Counted from the stretch's first letter, positions 1 to 9,589 are shown. The stretch: DNA of 64,000 bases from Candidatus Villigracilis affinis (GCA_016718275.1 JADKEA010000021.1:124001-188000); one strand, 5' to 3'. Translations and numbers: made by a program. The notes: generated by a model from the sequence alone, not told the origin.

Positions 1-2
1 TC

Positions 3-857
3 CCGAGCAAAAAGCTCCCAGGCACGATCCGCATAATGACTTTTGGAGATGCCTTCACAAGCGCAGAGGGCGTTGACACAGACCAGGCATGGCCCCGCCT
101 GCTTGAATCGGTTTTGATGACACGTTTGCCGAACCGCAAAATTGAGGTCATGGATTTTGCGATTACCGGGTACGGCCCAAATCAATATGCGGAAGTGGCG
201 CAGACTTATATGCCCAAATACCATCCGGATATCGTTATCGTTGGTTTTTACATGAACGATTATCTTGATGTGCTTCAACGTAATGACGATTTCCGGGCAC
301 AGATTGGGTTTGGGAAACCATCTGCCACCAGTTGGTATGCAACTCTTCGCCTTTCGCATACCCGCCATTTTTTGCATAAAAGATTTGATGAAATAATGAA
401 TCTAATACGGGAAAAACCCGACCTGGGAGGATATTACAGTGGAGCGGAATTCCTTCTTCGCGAGCAGAAGAAATCGGATGCCGCCGGGCAAAGCGGCGTT
501 TCCGAACGATTTGCCCAAATCAAGGCAATAGCCGATGCGATGGGCGCGCGGATGATTGTTTTTATGATCCCGGTACCGGTTCAGGTTTGCGGCCCTGAAG
601 ATATTGCGTATTACCCGACAGGGTATGACCTGTCTGATGAATCGATGTTCGATCTGGATAAACCGCAGAGGTGGACGCAGGAAATTGCCAGTGAATTGGA
701 TATTGAAACCTATGATTTACGAACGCCGCTTCAATCTGCGCCTGAATGTCCCTATTACCGTAACAACCTTCATTGGACAGTAGGCGGGCATGAGCTTGTG
801 GCCGATTTCATGGCGGAAACATTAATTAAAGACAAAATTCTATCTATGGAGGAGTAA
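3..857 (+). CDS. SGNH/GDSL-like protein, 5' truncated, catalytic residues substituted
   Basis: The frame is open to the left edge. A Met at base 36 exists, but the residues just upstream continue a normal family N-terminus, so the true start lies outside the window. Block I reads TFGDAFTSAEGV, where family members have GDS, so the nucleophilic serine is alanine. Block III is recognisable as GFYMND. The C-terminal block is NNLHWTVGGH, so the histidine of the usual DxxH pair is kept but the aspartate is asparagine. With two triad positions changed, the copy may be a non-hydrolytic relative. It precedes sugar-nucleotide genes in the same direction, which suggests a role in polysaccharide modification. 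Substrate unknown. Confidence 0.6.
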   Translation, partial: PSKKLPGTIRIMTFGDAFTSAEGVDTDQAWPRLLESVLMTRLPNRKIEVMDFAITGYGPNQYAEVAQTYMPKYHPDIVIVGFYMNDYLDVLQRNDDFRAQIGFGKPSATSWYATLRLSHTRHFLHKRFDEIMNLIREKPDLGGYYSGAEFLLREQKKSDAAGQSGVSERFAQIKAIADAMGARMIVFMIPVPVQVCGPEDIAYYPTGYDLSDESMFDLDKPQRWTQEIASELDIETYDLRTPLQSAPECPYYRNNLHWTVGGHELVADFMAETLIKDKILSMEE

Positions 858-924
858 AAGTTGTTGAGAATTATATTGGCTTCCGATTGTATAGTGGCAA
901 GACAAAATATAGAAAGGAGGAACT

Positions 925-1506
925 ATGACAAACGATAACGTAAGTATTCACCCCACTGCGGAGGTATCTCCGAAGGCTCAGATCGGCGCGGGGACTCGTA
1001 TCTGGCATTTGGTTCAGATTCGTGAGGGCGTCCATATTGGCAGGAATTGTATTGTCGGCAAGGATGTGTATGTTGATTTCGATGTGAAGATCGGTGACAA
1101 CGTGAAGATCCAGAATGGCAGCCTGGTTTATCACGGTGTTACTTTGGAGGACGGTGTGTTCGTCGGCCCACAGGTTTGTTTGACGAATGACCGCAATCCG
1201 CGCGCGATCACCCCGGACGGTCAGCTAAAGGGAAATGATGATTGGGTTGTTGGACCCATTCTCGTTAAGTATGGCGCGTCGCTCGGGGCTTGTTCGGTCA
1301 TCCTGCCGAACGTCACCATCGGCCGTTTTGCGCTGATCGCCGCTGGTGCAGTTGTCACCCGCAATGTGCCCGATCATGGACTTGTTGTGGGCAATCCTGC
1401 GCGCCTGACGGGTTACGTCTGCGGCTGCGGCAGAAAAATGGAAAAGAAGGAAGCAGGTTATCACTGCCCGATATGTCATTGGGACTTTACACCACAGGAG
1501 AGTTAA
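925..1506 (+). CDS. wbpD: UDP-sugar 3-N-acetyltransferase, WbpD/WlbB type
   Basis: A left-handed beta-helix acyltransferase of 193 residues. Hexapeptide repeats run from about residue 5 to 165 (IGAGTRIWH, IGRNCIVGKDVYV, IGDNVKIQNGS, VTIGRFALIAAGAVV). The C-terminus carries a small Cys cluster (CGCG then CPIC, about residues 164-187) that could bind zinc. Family members acetylate the 3-amino group of UDP-2-acetamido-3-amino-2,3-dideoxyglucuronate. A strong AAAGGAGG sits just upstream of ATG 925. The stop is followed after one base by the aminotransferase start, and the aminotransferase and 2-epimerase neighbours support the pathway. The exact sugar cannot be read from sequence alone. Confidence 0.85.
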   Translation: MTNDNVSIHPTAEVSPKAQIGAGTRIWHLVQIREGVHIGRNCIVGKDVYVDFDVKIGDNVKIQNGSLVYHGVTLEDGVFVGPQVCLTNDRNPRAITPDGQLKGNDDWVVGPILVKYGASLGACSVILPNVTIGRFALIAAGAVVTRNVPDHGLVVGNPARLTGYVCGCGRKMEKKEAGYHCPICHWDFTPQES

Positions 1507-1507
1507 C

Positions 1508-2614
1508 ATGATTAACATCGCGAAACCTTTGATCGGAAAAGAAGAACAGGATGCGATCCTTGAAGTGATCAATTCAGGAATGATGGTTCAGGGAGCGCGG
1601 GTGCGGGAATTTGAGTCTCGTTTTGCGCAGATGTGCGGCGCGGAACATGCGATTGCAACCTCCTCTGGAACGACCGCTTTGCACATTGCGCTGTTGGCGC
1701 ATGAGATCGGCACGGGGGATGAAGTGATCACTTCGCCGTTCAGTTTTATCGCATCGGCGAATTGTGCGCTGTATGTTGGCGCGCGTCCGATCTTTGCGGA
1801 TATCGAGCCAGATTACTTCACCATTGATCCCATCCAAATTAGAAAGCGCATTACTCCGCGTACGAAAGCCATTCTGCCCGTTCACCTGTATGGTCAGGCC
1901 TGTGATATGGACGCGATCCTTGAGATCGCGCACGAACATAAACTGGCGATCATCGAGGATGCCTGTCAGGCGCATGGCGCCACATACAAGGGACGTCCCG
2001 TCGGTTCGTTTGGCACGGCTTGCTATTCACTGTATGCCACCAAGAACATCACCACCATCGAAGGCGGCATGATCGTGACCAACGATGCGCAGGTGGCGGA
2101 ACGGGCACGATTGCTTAGAAATCACGGCAGTCCGCGTACGTATGAGCATGTCTCGCTTGGTTACAACATGCGCACCACCGACCTTGCGGCTGCGATCGGA
2201 CTCGTGCAGCTTGAAAAGCTCAGGCAGTGGAATGATATTCGCCGCGAAAACGCCGCCTATCTCAGTGAGCATCTGGCGAAAATACCGGGCGTGGTTGTGC
2301 CAAAGGTGCGCGAAGGCTGCGAACATATCTTCCACCAATACACCATCCGCATCCCGGACCGTGACGCGTCTGCCCAAAAACTGCGGGATGGGGGGGTGGG
2401 AGTTGGCATTCACTACCCGACGCCCATTCATCAACAGCCGCTTTACAAAGGGCTTGGCTACCATGACTCTTTGCCCATCGCTGAGACAGCCAGCCGCGAA
2501 GTGCTTTCTCTGCCGGTGCATCCCTCACTTACGAAAGACGATCTCGATTGCATTATCGAGACCGTGGCAAAGGTCTTGAACTATGAAACTATCCTTGATC
2601 GTCCCATGCTTTAA
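1508..2614 (+). CDS. wbpE: DegT/DnrJ/EryC1/StrS family sugar aminotransferase, WbpE type
   Basis: A PLP-dependent aminotransferase of 368 residues, the normal length for the family. It has ATSSGTTALHIAL near residues 49-61 for phosphate binding, EDACQAHGA for the PLP ring, and SLYATKNITTIEGG near residue 180 with the Schiff-base lysine in TKN. Family members transfer an amino group from glutamate to a 3-keto or 4-keto UDP-sugar. Placed directly after the N-acetyltransferase, it most likely makes the 3-amino UDP-uronate that the acetyltransferase uses. Its last 32 bases overlap the next gene. Confidence 0.9.
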   Translation: MINIAKPLIGKEEQDAILEVINSGMMVQGARVREFESRFAQMCGAEHAIATSSGTTALHIALLAHEIGTGDEVITSPFSFIASANCALYVGARPIFADIEPDYFTIDPIQIRKRITPRTKAILPVHLYGQACDMDAILEIAHEHKLAIIEDACQAHGATYKGRPVGSFGTACYSLYATKNITTIEGGMIVTNDAQVAERARLLRNHGSPRTYEHVSLGYNMRTTDLAAAIGLVQLEKLRQWNDIRRENAAYLSEHLAKIPGVVVPKVREGCEHIFHQYTIRIPDRDASAQKLRDGGVGVGIHYPTPIHQQPLYKGLGYHDSLPIAETASREVLSLPVHPSLTKDDLDCIIETVAKVLNYETILDRPML

Positions 2615-3364
2615 CGAAGCCGAGAACGTGCCGAAGCTCCATGATGAGCTGCTGCCGGTCATTCAATCCATGCTTGAGCGTGGACGGATGAACGCCGACG
2701 AGACTCTCGAATCAGTTGAGATGATCTTTGTAGATGACGGCAGCAGTGATGGCACGCGTGCCCGGTTGAAAGAACGATTTTGTGATGTGAAGATTCCCGG
2801 GCTGAGTTTTCATTTCCTCAGGCACGAGGTCAACGCGGGTTTGGGAGCGGCGATCCGCACGGGGTTATCCCAGGCCAGCGGTGAGATCCTGATGACCGTG
2901 GACAGTGACGGGACCTATCAATTTTCGGAGATCCCCGCCCTATTGAATTGCCTGACTTCCGGGGTCGATATTGTCACAGCATCGCCGTACCATCCGCAGG
3001 GGGGCGTGATCGGTGTTCCGAGTATCGTCTGCTTTTTAGCAAAGGCTCTTCGATGTTGTATCGAATCCTCGTTGACCGAAGTGTCTACACCTATACCTGC
3101 CTGTTCCGCGCCTATCGCGCGCGGGTGGTGCGTGAGGTGAGCTTTGATTCGAACGATTTTCTCGGCGGCACGGAATTGCTGGTCAAAGCCATGCTGAGAG
3201 GTTTTCATGCGGTTGATTTTCCATCGGTGCTGCACAAGCGCATGTACGGCGTTTCAAAGGCGCGCATTGCCCGTACCGTTCGTTCGCATCTGAAATTTAT
3301 GGGATGGGTCTTGCTGCAACGCATGCGCATGACGTTGCACATGCAGGCACAGGGAACGGCTTAA
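2583..3364 (+). CDS. Family 2 glycosyltransferase (dolichol-phosphate mannosyltransferase-like), frame break near 3020
   Basis: The N-terminal half starts MKLSLIVPCFNEAENVP and has FVDDGSSDGT near residue 57 and the metal-binding VDSDGTYQ near residue 106, a classic GT-A fold family 2 pattern. After about base 3020 the family sequence continues in another frame (YRLLFSKGSSMLYRIL, then YTCLFRAYRARVV). One missing base near 3018-3024 would restore a protein of about 260 residues. No membrane segments follow the catalytic part, so it looks like the soluble DPM1-like form that glycosylates polyprenyl phosphate. The break is probably a sequencing error. Confidence 0.75.
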
Positions 3365-3779
3365 ATGATGGACACGATGAACAGGCATTCTGTGAAAGAG
3401 GCGATGGGTATGCAAACTGCCATTCTGTATATTTTGGTCAGCGTGTTTTTTTAGCACGGTGGGCCAGCTTTTGCTCAAAGGCGGCATGAATAAACTTGGC
3501 TCGGTCACCTTGAGCTTGAATGGGCTGATCCCGACCTTGTGGCGTATGGCCGTCAACCCCGGCGTTTTCTTTGGGCTGGCGCTGTATCTGGTCGGGACGA
3601 TCTTCTGGCTGGCAGCCCTTTCCCGTGTGGACCTCAGTTATGCATATCCATTCGCCAGTTTGAGTTACGTGGTCATGCTGCTGGCTTCGTGGATGATGTT
3701 CGACGAAAAGATCACCCTCGCCAGAATTGCTGGGACTATCTTCATTTGTATCGGTGTCCTTGTGATCTATCGAAGCTGA
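3365..3779 (+). CDS. Small EamA/ArnE-like membrane transporter, frame break in a T run
   Basis: After about 15 residues the protein reads MQTAILYILVSVFF and then, in a second frame, STVGQLLLKGGMNKLG through to FICIGVLVIYRS. Four hydrophobic segments and the length (about 120-137 residues) fit the small EamA-like, ArnE/ArnF-type group that flips lipid-linked sugars. The break is at a run of seven T at 3446-3452, and six T would give one continuous frame. Candidate starts are 3365 (right after the glycosyltransferase stop), 3404 and 3410. Pairing with a DPM1-like glycosyltransferase supports flipping of a polyprenyl-phosphate sugar, by inference only. Confidence 0.6.
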
Positions 3780-3833
3780 CTCACCCGTGCCTGATTCTGT
3801 TTCGAAGGAATGGATCAGCCAGAAAGAACAACC

Positions 3834-4898
3834 ATGAAGATCGTATCCGTTGTTGGAGCACGCCCCGAATTCATTCAAGCCATGCCTGTCAGCCGGGCGA
3901 TCAGCGATTCGCATCAGGAGGTTCTGGTACACACCGGCCAGCACTACGACTACAAAATGTCACAACAGTTCTTCGATGAGCTTGAGATTCCCGCGCCGCA
4001 TTACAACCTCGGCGTGGGATCTGGTTCGCAGGCGCGCCAGACCGCCGAGATGATGGTGAGCATGGAAGATGTACTGCTCAAGGAATCACCCGATTATGTG
4101 ATCGTGCGCGGCGATACCAATTCCACACTGGCCGCTGCTTTGATTGCCAGCAAGTTGGGTATTCCCTTTGCTCATATCGAAGCCGGGGAACGCAGTTTCA
4201 ACCGCCGCATGCCCGAAGAAATTAATCGCATCGTTGTGGATGCTTTGGCGGATCGTCATTTTTGTGTCAGCCATGCGGCAGTGCGTAATTTACACGCGGA
4301 AGGGATTCGAGACAGCGTTTTTCAAGTGGGTGACGTGATGTTGGATGCCTTGCTCTTTGCCCGTCCGCTGGCCCGCACGAAATCAGCGGTGCTTGCGCGG
4401 CTTGGAATTCAGCCTCAAAAATATGCGCTGGCCACCATTCACCGTGCGGCCAACACCGATGACCCGCTGCGCTTGAAGTCTATTCTTTCAGCGTTGGACC
4501 AAACAGGTGAAACCATCATCCTGCCGATGCACCCGCGGACTCGCAAGGCGCTTGAAGCACTCGACCTCCAATTGGCTGATTCTCTGCGGATCATTGACCC
4601 AATCGGATATTTTGACATGCTCACGCTGGAAGAGAACGCCCGCCTAATCGCCACCGACTCAGGCGGTGTGCAGCGCGAGGCGTATTACATGAGCATTCCA
4701 TGCCTCACCCTGCGTGATGAAACTGAGTGGGTGGGCACTGTGGATGTCGGTTGGAACAAACTGGTCGGCGCTGAGCAGCAGGCCATTCTCGAAAACTGGT
4801 TCAGCTTTTCGCCTCCAGCAGAGCATCCCTTCATTTACGGAGATGGCACAGCCGCGCAGCTGATTGCTGGAATTCTTAACAACGTCCCGAACGATTAA
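3834..4898 (+). CDS. wecB: UDP-GlcNAc 2-epimerase family (WecB/WbpI type)
   Basis: A protein of 354 residues with the diagnostic blocks of non-hydrolysing UDP-N-acetylglucosamine 2-epimerases: VVGARPEF at the N-terminus, HTGQHYDYKMS, HIEAGERSFNRRMPEEINR, TIHRAANTDD and TDSGGVQREAYY. Family members invert C2 of UDP-GlcNAc or of UDP-GlcNAc(3NAc)A. With the WbpD- and WbpE-like genes upstream, the WbpI role (making a UDP-ManNAc(3NAc)A type sugar) is at least as likely as plain WecB. The start is placed at the ATG that opens MKIVSVVGARPEF. An earlier in-frame ATG at 3810 would add eight unconserved residues. Confidence 0.9.
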   Translation: MKIVSVVGARPEFIQAMPVSRAISDSHQEVLVHTGQHYDYKMSQQFFDELEIPAPHYNLGVGSGSQARQTAEMMVSMEDVLLKESPDYVIVRGDTNSTLAAALIASKLGIPFAHIEAGERSFNRRMPEEINRIVVDALADRHFCVSHAAVRNLHAEGIRDSVFQVGDVMLDALLFARPLARTKSAVLARLGIQPQKYALATIHRAANTDDPLRLKSILSALDQTGETIILPMHPRTRKALEALDLQLADSLRIIDPIGYFDMLTLEENARLIATDSGGVQREAYYMSIPCLTLRDETEWVGTVDVGWNKLVGAEQQAILENWFSFSPPAEHPFIYGDGTAAQLIAGILNNVPND

Positions 4899-4914
4899 TG
4901 GAAGGAAGGTTCAC

Positions 4915-6216
4915 ATGAAGGTTGGAATCATTGGCGGTGGAATCATGGGGGTCTGTCTCGGCTATTACCTGTCAGAGCAGGGCGCCGAAGTTGAGATATT
5001 CGAAGCCTCTTCCACGATCGGCGGGCTGGCTGGTTCCATCACCCTCGAAGACGGAACCAGGGTCGACCGTTTCTATCACGCCCTTCTTTCCAGCGACAGT
5101 CATTTGAGCGGGTTATGCAATGATCTTGGCATCGCCGATCAACTACGCTTCAACGAAACCCGCATGGGTTTCTTTTATCGCGGCCGCATCCATTCCATGA
5201 ATAATGTCCTTGAGTTTCTGCGTTTTCCGCCGCTTGGCTGGATCGACCGTTTCCGTCTCGGCCTCACCGTGCTGTATGCCCAATTCGTCAAAGACTGGCA
5301 CAAGCTCGAAAGCATCAGTGTCGAGAAATGGCTGCTGGCACTGAGCGGCAAGGGTACCTATAAAAACATCTGGCTGCCCATGTTGAAAGCCAAATTCGAC
5401 GGCGGATTTGAGAACACTCCTGCCACTTACATTTGGTCGCGCCTCGTGCGGATGAAGTCCACGCGCAGTGGCGCCAACCAAAAGGAACAGTGTGGCCATT
5501 TGATTGGCGGTTACATGACCTTGATCGAAGCGATGACCGCCCGCATCTTGACAACGGGAGGCCTGATCCACCTTCGAAAACCTGTCAGCCGCGTTGACAT
5601 TGAAAACGGCAGGGCTGTGAAGATCATTACTGGAAATGAATCGCATCGCTTTGATGTCATCGTTTCCACGATCCAGCCGCCTGTCTTTCAACGCATGCTG
5701 CCGAATGCCCCGCTTGATTATCGTGAACTGCTTGGAAGCACCCAGTATCTCGGCATTGTCTGTCCGCTGTTGGTTTTGGATCGTCCCCTCAGCGGCTACT
5801 GGACCCTCAACCTGACCGATGACAGCCTGCCTTTTACAGGCATCATCGAGACCACATCCTATATCGATCCGCAATATGTGGGCGGACATCATTTGGTGTA
5901 TCTGCCGAAATACACCGCGCCTGGCAGCCGCTATCAGGATTTGTGTGATGAGGAGATCAAAGCCCAATGGCTGAGTCATCTTGAGACGATGTTCCCCAGC
6001 TTTCAGCGTAGTTGGATCCGTGATTTTCAAGTCCACCGCGAAAAATATGTGGAGCCCTTGCATGTTTTGAATGGTACGCATCTCATTCCGCCCATCCAGA
6101 CTCCCATTGAGAATTTGTATCTGGTGTCGAATGCCCAGATATATCCCGCGCTGACCAATGTTGAATCGATCAGCCGCAAGGCGCAGGAAGTTGCCGCGCT
6201 GATCCTGAACCCGTAA
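4915..6216 (+). CDS. FAD-dependent amine-oxidase-like oxidoreductase
   Basis: About 433 residues. The N-terminus VGIIGGGIMGVCLGYYL followed by VEIFEASSTIGGLAGS is a Rossmann FAD-binding motif with the GG doublet seen in protoporphyrinogen oxidase, phytoene desaturase and UDP-galactopyranose mutase relatives. The C-terminal part (YLVSNAQIYPALTNVESI) is the usual FAD-closing region. The start at 4915 is preceded by GGAAGG and fits the conserved beginning. It lies inside the polysaccharide operon between the epimerase and a deacetylase, so a sugar or polyprenyl-linked substrate is likely, but the reaction is not known. Confidence 0.75.
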   Translation: MKVGIIGGGIMGVCLGYYLSEQGAEVEIFEASSTIGGLAGSITLEDGTRVDRFYHALLSSDSHLSGLCNDLGIADQLRFNETRMGFFYRGRIHSMNNVLEFLRFPPLGWIDRFRLGLTVLYAQFVKDWHKLESISVEKWLLALSGKGTYKNIWLPMLKAKFDGGFENTPATYIWSRLVRMKSTRSGANQKEQCGHLIGGYMTLIEAMTARILTTGGLIHLRKPVSRVDIENGRAVKIITGNESHRFDVIVSTIQPPVFQRMLPNAPLDYRELLGSTQYLGIVCPLLVLDRPLSGYWTLNLTDDSLPFTGIIETTSYIDPQYVGGHHLVYLPKYTAPGSRYQDLCDEEIKAQWLSHLETMFPSFQRSWIRDFQVHREKYVEPLHVLNGTHLIPPIQTPIENLYLVSNAQIYPALTNVESISRKAQEVAALILNP

Positions 6217-6225
6217 GGAGGACGT

Positions 6226-7179
6226 ATGCAAACCAATTCAAAACCATCTGCCAGCCTTTCGCTCGATCTCGATAACCTGTGGTCTTATATGAAGACACAC
6301 GGCGATGCAGGCTGGGAAAGCTTCCCTTCGTATCTGGATGTGGTGGTGCCGCGCGTTTTGAAATTCCTGAAGGAGCGCAATTTGCAGATCACCTTCTTCG
6401 TCGTTGGGCAGGATGCCGCGTTGGAAAAGAATCGCGCCGCGCTAAAATCCCTGACCGAGGCGGGACATGAGATCGGCAATCATTCCTTTAATCATGAGCC
6501 ATGGCTGCAAAAATACACCATGGAACAAGTTGAAGCGGAGATCGCCCAGGCGGAAGGGGTTATCGAAAAGGTGACCGGGCAAAAGCCGATCGGTTTTCGC
6601 GGACCAGGTTTCAGCGTGTCTGACTCGGTCATCGCGATTTTGAATCGCAGGGGATATCTGTATGACGCATCGACCCTGCCAACTTATATTGGTCCGCTGG
6701 CACGGCTGTACTATTTTATGACCGCGAAACTCAAAGACGAAGAAATGAGCAAACGCGATAATCTGTTCGGTTCGGTCAAGGATGGGTTTCGTCCGATCCG
6801 CGCGCATTTCTGGCGGAGCGAAGATGGGGTTGAGCAAAAGATCATTGAGATCCCGGTCACGACCATGCCGATCTTCAAGATCCCGATCCATGTCAGCTAC
6901 ATCATTTATATTGCCACCTATTCCCCGGCGTTGGCGATGCTCTATTTCAGGATAGCCTTGTGGCTGTGCCGCATTACAGGCACGCAGCCATCCCTGCTTT
7001 TGCACCCGCTGGATTTTTTAGGTTGCGACGATATCAAGGAGCTTGCCTTTTTCCCCGCGATGAATCTTTCTCAGGATAAAAAACTCAAACTGGTCGATGA
7101 AGTGCTGCATTTATATGCGAGCCATTTCAACGTGATGCCCATGCAAAAACATGCCAATGCGATCAGGGCGTCTTTGTAA
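6226..7179 (+). CDS. Polysaccharide deacetylase (NodB homology)
   Basis: The NodB-type domain spans about residues 10-160. LSLDLDN near residue 14 gives the metal/acid aspartates, GHEIGNHSFNHEPW near residue 80 gives the HxxxH metal pair, and GFRGPGF near residue 124 is the conserved arginine motif. Family members remove N- or O-acetyl groups from polysaccharides or lipid-linked sugars. There is no clear signal peptide, so it may act on a cytoplasmic or lipid-linked substrate. AAGGAGG lies just upstream of ATG 6226. It is the last gene of the forward polysaccharide run and converges with the lipoprotein that follows. Confidence 0.85.
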   Translation: MQTNSKPSASLSLDLDNLWSYMKTHGDAGWESFPSYLDVVVPRVLKFLKERNLQITFFVVGQDAALEKNRAALKSLTEAGHEIGNHSFNHEPWLQKYTMEQVEAEIAQAEGVIEKVTGQKPIGFRGPGFSVSDSVIAILNRRGYLYDASTLPTYIGPLARLYYFMTAKLKDEEMSKRDNLFGSVKDGFRPIRAHFWRSEDGVEQKIIEIPVTTMPIFKIPIHVSYIIYIATYSPALAMLYFRIALWLCRITGTQPSLLLHPLDFLGCDDIKELAFFPAMNLSQDKKLKLVDEVLHLYASHFNVMPMQKHANAIRASL

Positions 7180-7197
7180 AGCAGGGATGTCTTGATG

Positions 7198-8784
7198 TTA
7201 TGGCTGCGGAAATTCGTAGGCGCCGATATCGTATTCGGCTCCCTGTGGCCGCAGGATGCCTTCAAAGTCATAACCATTCAGCAGGCCAAGGTTGAAGCCT
7301 GCATTGATGAGCGGGGAGTTTTCCATTAAGTGAAAGTCGAAATTTTGCAGATCTGCAAAACCGAAATCACCCTCGCTGACGTTGTGGTCGGCGATCAATT
7401 CCGCGGAGAGGGGAGGGCAAGTCCCATTGTTGGCGTTGTAATGGCAGATGCTTCCGTTAGGGCGCGTCCAGCCTGAAAGGGCGTTGTTGCGTATGATGGT
7501 GTTTTCCGCGATCAGCGGGTAAATGCGGATCCCATCTGCAAATCCGTGGATCGTGTTGTTATAGATCTGATTGCCATATGAGAGGCAGTTGCGCGGGGTA
7601 AAGTAGTATTGATAATCAGGGTGAGCAGGGTCATTGGGCGGGAGCAGCGCCTGCGGAGGACCATTCTCTTCATCACATGGCCAGCCGACCATATCGTCGT
7701 ATGAAAATATCCCGATTCCCCAGCCTTGTGCGGTGGAATTTTTATTTGCATGGATCACATTGTTTTGGATAAGGTTGTTGTCCCCGCCCTGAAGATTGAT
7801 CCCTGAAAACACATCGAAGATATGATTGCCTTCGACGATGTTCATGTCTGCCAGGTCCCATTCAAATAGGATACCTGAACAGTCTGCCTGACTGTTCAGG
7901 CGGCTCAGGATGTTACCGCGGACGATGTTGTGATCGCCAAGAATGTTGAGCATCTGACAACCAAAAGGAGTATATAGCTCATCGCTGACCTTATATATCT
8001 CGTTGTCCTCGATCACGTTCTCATCGCCGTTGAACTGCATCCCTGATTCGCGGTAATAGTTGTAGACTCGATTATCGTGAACATACCAGTGGTCGGTGCT
8101 GTGTTCCTCAACCCCGCCCCAGTTGTTTTTTAGCGTAAAAATACCGCTGGAGGTTTCGATGAAATCCACCCCGGCCACCTCCCAATGATCGCAATCCGAG
8201 GCCACGATCCCCGCGGACTGTTCACCCTCCATTCCCTGCATGACGATTCCTTTTTGGCTTTCAACCCCATTGGTAAGGCGGCGCGGAGTTACATCCGTTC
8301 CGATAATTCTGATGTGATCTGCCTTGGGCGTTTGCCAATCTGGCGGATTTTGCGGATTGATCGAACAGGTGAATATGGGGCGGTCATTGGGTTCCGTGGC
8401 ACGCATTTTGAAAACCGCCTGCTCACCCGGGTAATTGGTCAATGTGATCGGTTGGGACGCTGTGCCAGAGTTCTCGAAGTGCCATCCATTCTTGATGCCT
8501 TCGTATTCGCCTCCGCGCACGTAGATCAGGTCGCCTGCTTTTGCAACCTCAACCACCTGTTGGATCGTCTGCCATGGCTGGTCCAAGGAACCAGATTGTG
8601 AATCGGAACCGCGCGTTCCATCCACATAGTAAATGTTTTCAGGTGTGAAGGTCGGTGTCACCGATGAAATGACAAGCGGTGTGGATGTGTGGGTGGGGAC
8701 AGGCGGCGTTTGGGTTGGCGTAGGTTTGCCGCATGCCGAAAGGATACATACCCCTATCAATATCACGACCCGTACTGGTGTCAT
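7198..8784 (-). CDS. Right-handed parallel beta-helix lipoprotein
   Basis: A secreted lipoprotein of 528 residues. It has a signal peptide with lipobox LSAC at about residues 15-18, then a Thr/Pro-rich linker. YYVDGTRGSDSQSGS and YVRGGEYEG are typical of the DUF1565/pectate-lyase-like entry into a beta-helix. Many short N-rich repeats follow (NVIEDNEIY, NIVEGNHIFD, NLIQNNVIHA), one per helix turn. Such proteins bind or cleave surface polysaccharides. No catalytic residues can be named. It ends QGAEYDIGAYEF, a frequent C-terminal motif in this group. It is transcribed toward the deacetylase. Confidence 0.8.
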   Translation of the reverse strand: MTPVRVVILIGVCILSACGKPTPTQTPPVPTHTSTPLVISSVTPTFTPENIYYVDGTRGSDSQSGSLDQPWQTIQQVVEVAKAGDLIYVRGGEYEGIKNGWHFENSGTASQPITLTNYPGEQAVFKMRATEPNDRPIFTCSINPQNPPDWQTPKADHIRIIGTDVTPRRLTNGVESQKGIVMQGMEGEQSAGIVASDCDHWEVAGVDFIETSSGIFTLKNNWGGVEEHSTDHWYVHDNRVYNYYRESGMQFNGDENVIEDNEIYKVSDELYTPFGCQMLNILGDHNIVRGNILSRLNSQADCSGILFEWDLADMNIVEGNHIFDVFSGINLQGGDNNLIQNNVIHANKNSTAQGWGIGIFSYDDMVGWPCDEENGPPQALLPPNDPAHPDYQYYFTPRNCLSYGNQIYNNTIHGFADGIRIYPLIAENTIIRNNALSGWTRPNGSICHYNANNGTCPPLSAELIADHNVSEGDFGFADLQNFDFHLMENSPLINAGFNLGLLNGYDFEGILRPQGAEYDIGAYEFPQP

Positions 8785-9019
8785 AACAGACTCCTATGGA
8801 TGTCACCCTGATTTTATCGTCGCAGATTATTCTTTTATTTTACCCCCAACCTTTTCGTTTATGATTGTGTATACCTGATATGGGCGCGAAAAAAGACAAG
8901 GAAGCTGGAATTATTGCCGCAGCAACAAAGCAAATTATGAGGTTGTGGCCGCCTGTTTTGTCCGCTTTTTGAGGATTTTGCGTTTAATACTGTAGAGTTT
9001 CCTTTGCAAAGGGTATCGA
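8785..9019. other. Divergent intergenic region, no gene seen
   Basis: These 235 bases lie between the divergently transcribed beta-helix lipoprotein and the ECF sigma factor, so they should hold both promoters. The part near 8820-8880 is AT-rich. No hairpin terminator, riboswitch or coding frame with family similarity was recognised. Confidence 0.4.
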
Positions 9020-9589
9020 ATGTCAAATCAAAACATGGGTCGAAAAGATGCGCCTCCCAATTTGGGAGATGCGCTGATACAGGATGCACAGCACGGCGAA
9101 CCTGCTGCGCTGGCGGCGATTTATGACGCGTACGCGCTCCGCATCCACCGTTACTTTTACAGCCGCGTGGAGAACTCCGCCGATGCCGAAGACCTTGCCG
9201 CGCAGACCTTCCTTAGTGTCATTGAGGCGTTGCCGCGCTATCAGCACCGTGGTCAATTCACGGCGTGGATCTTTCAAGTCGCTCGAAGCAAGGCAATGGA
9301 TTTTTTCCGCCGAAACCACTCAACGGTCCAGCATGATGCGGAGGTAATGGGTGACGCTTTCGATGACACACTGGAACAGGTCATTCAAGGTCAGGATGTC
9401 GAACGACTGCGTCACCTCATCCGCTTTCTGGATGACGACGAGCGCGAATTGCTGCGTCTGCGTTTTGTGGTCGAACTCTCGTATGTTGAGATCGCCGAAC
9501 TGCTTGGACGAAAAGAAGATGCCGTCAGAAAATCTGTGAACCGCACGCTCGAACGGTTGCACCTGCTGATGGAGGCCAAACATGTCTAA
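9020..9589 (+). CDS. ECF-type RNA polymerase sigma factor
   Basis: A protein of 189 residues with sigma region 2 around residues 33-100 (AIYDAYALRIHRYFYSRV, then EDLAAQTFLSVIEAL and FTAWIFQVARSKAMDFFRR) and region 4 around residues 140-185 (LRLRFVVELSYVEIAELLG, then AVRKSVNRTLERLHLL). It directs RNA polymerase to a specific promoter set. Its stop overlaps the start of the next gene by 8 bases, a layout typical of ECF sigma factors with a membrane-bound partner. Target promoters cannot be inferred here. Confidence 0.85.
   Translation: MSNQNMGRKDAPPNLGDALIQDAQHGEPAALAAIYDAYALRIHRYFYSRVENSADAEDLAAQTFLSVIEALPRYQHRGQFTAWIFQVARSKAMDFFRRNHSTVQHDAEVMGDAFDDTLEQVIQGQDVERLRHLIRFLDDDERELLRLRFVVELSYVEIAELLGRKEDAVRKSVNRTLERLHLLMEAKHV

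Noticed and set aside
2027..2521. Open frame on the minus strand within the aminotransferase gene
   Set aside because: Shadow of wbpE; Arg/His-rich composition and no known motif.
5143..6231. Long open frame on the minus strand, 362 codons
   Set aside because: It mirrors the FAD oxidoreductase gene on the plus strand and has no family sequence.
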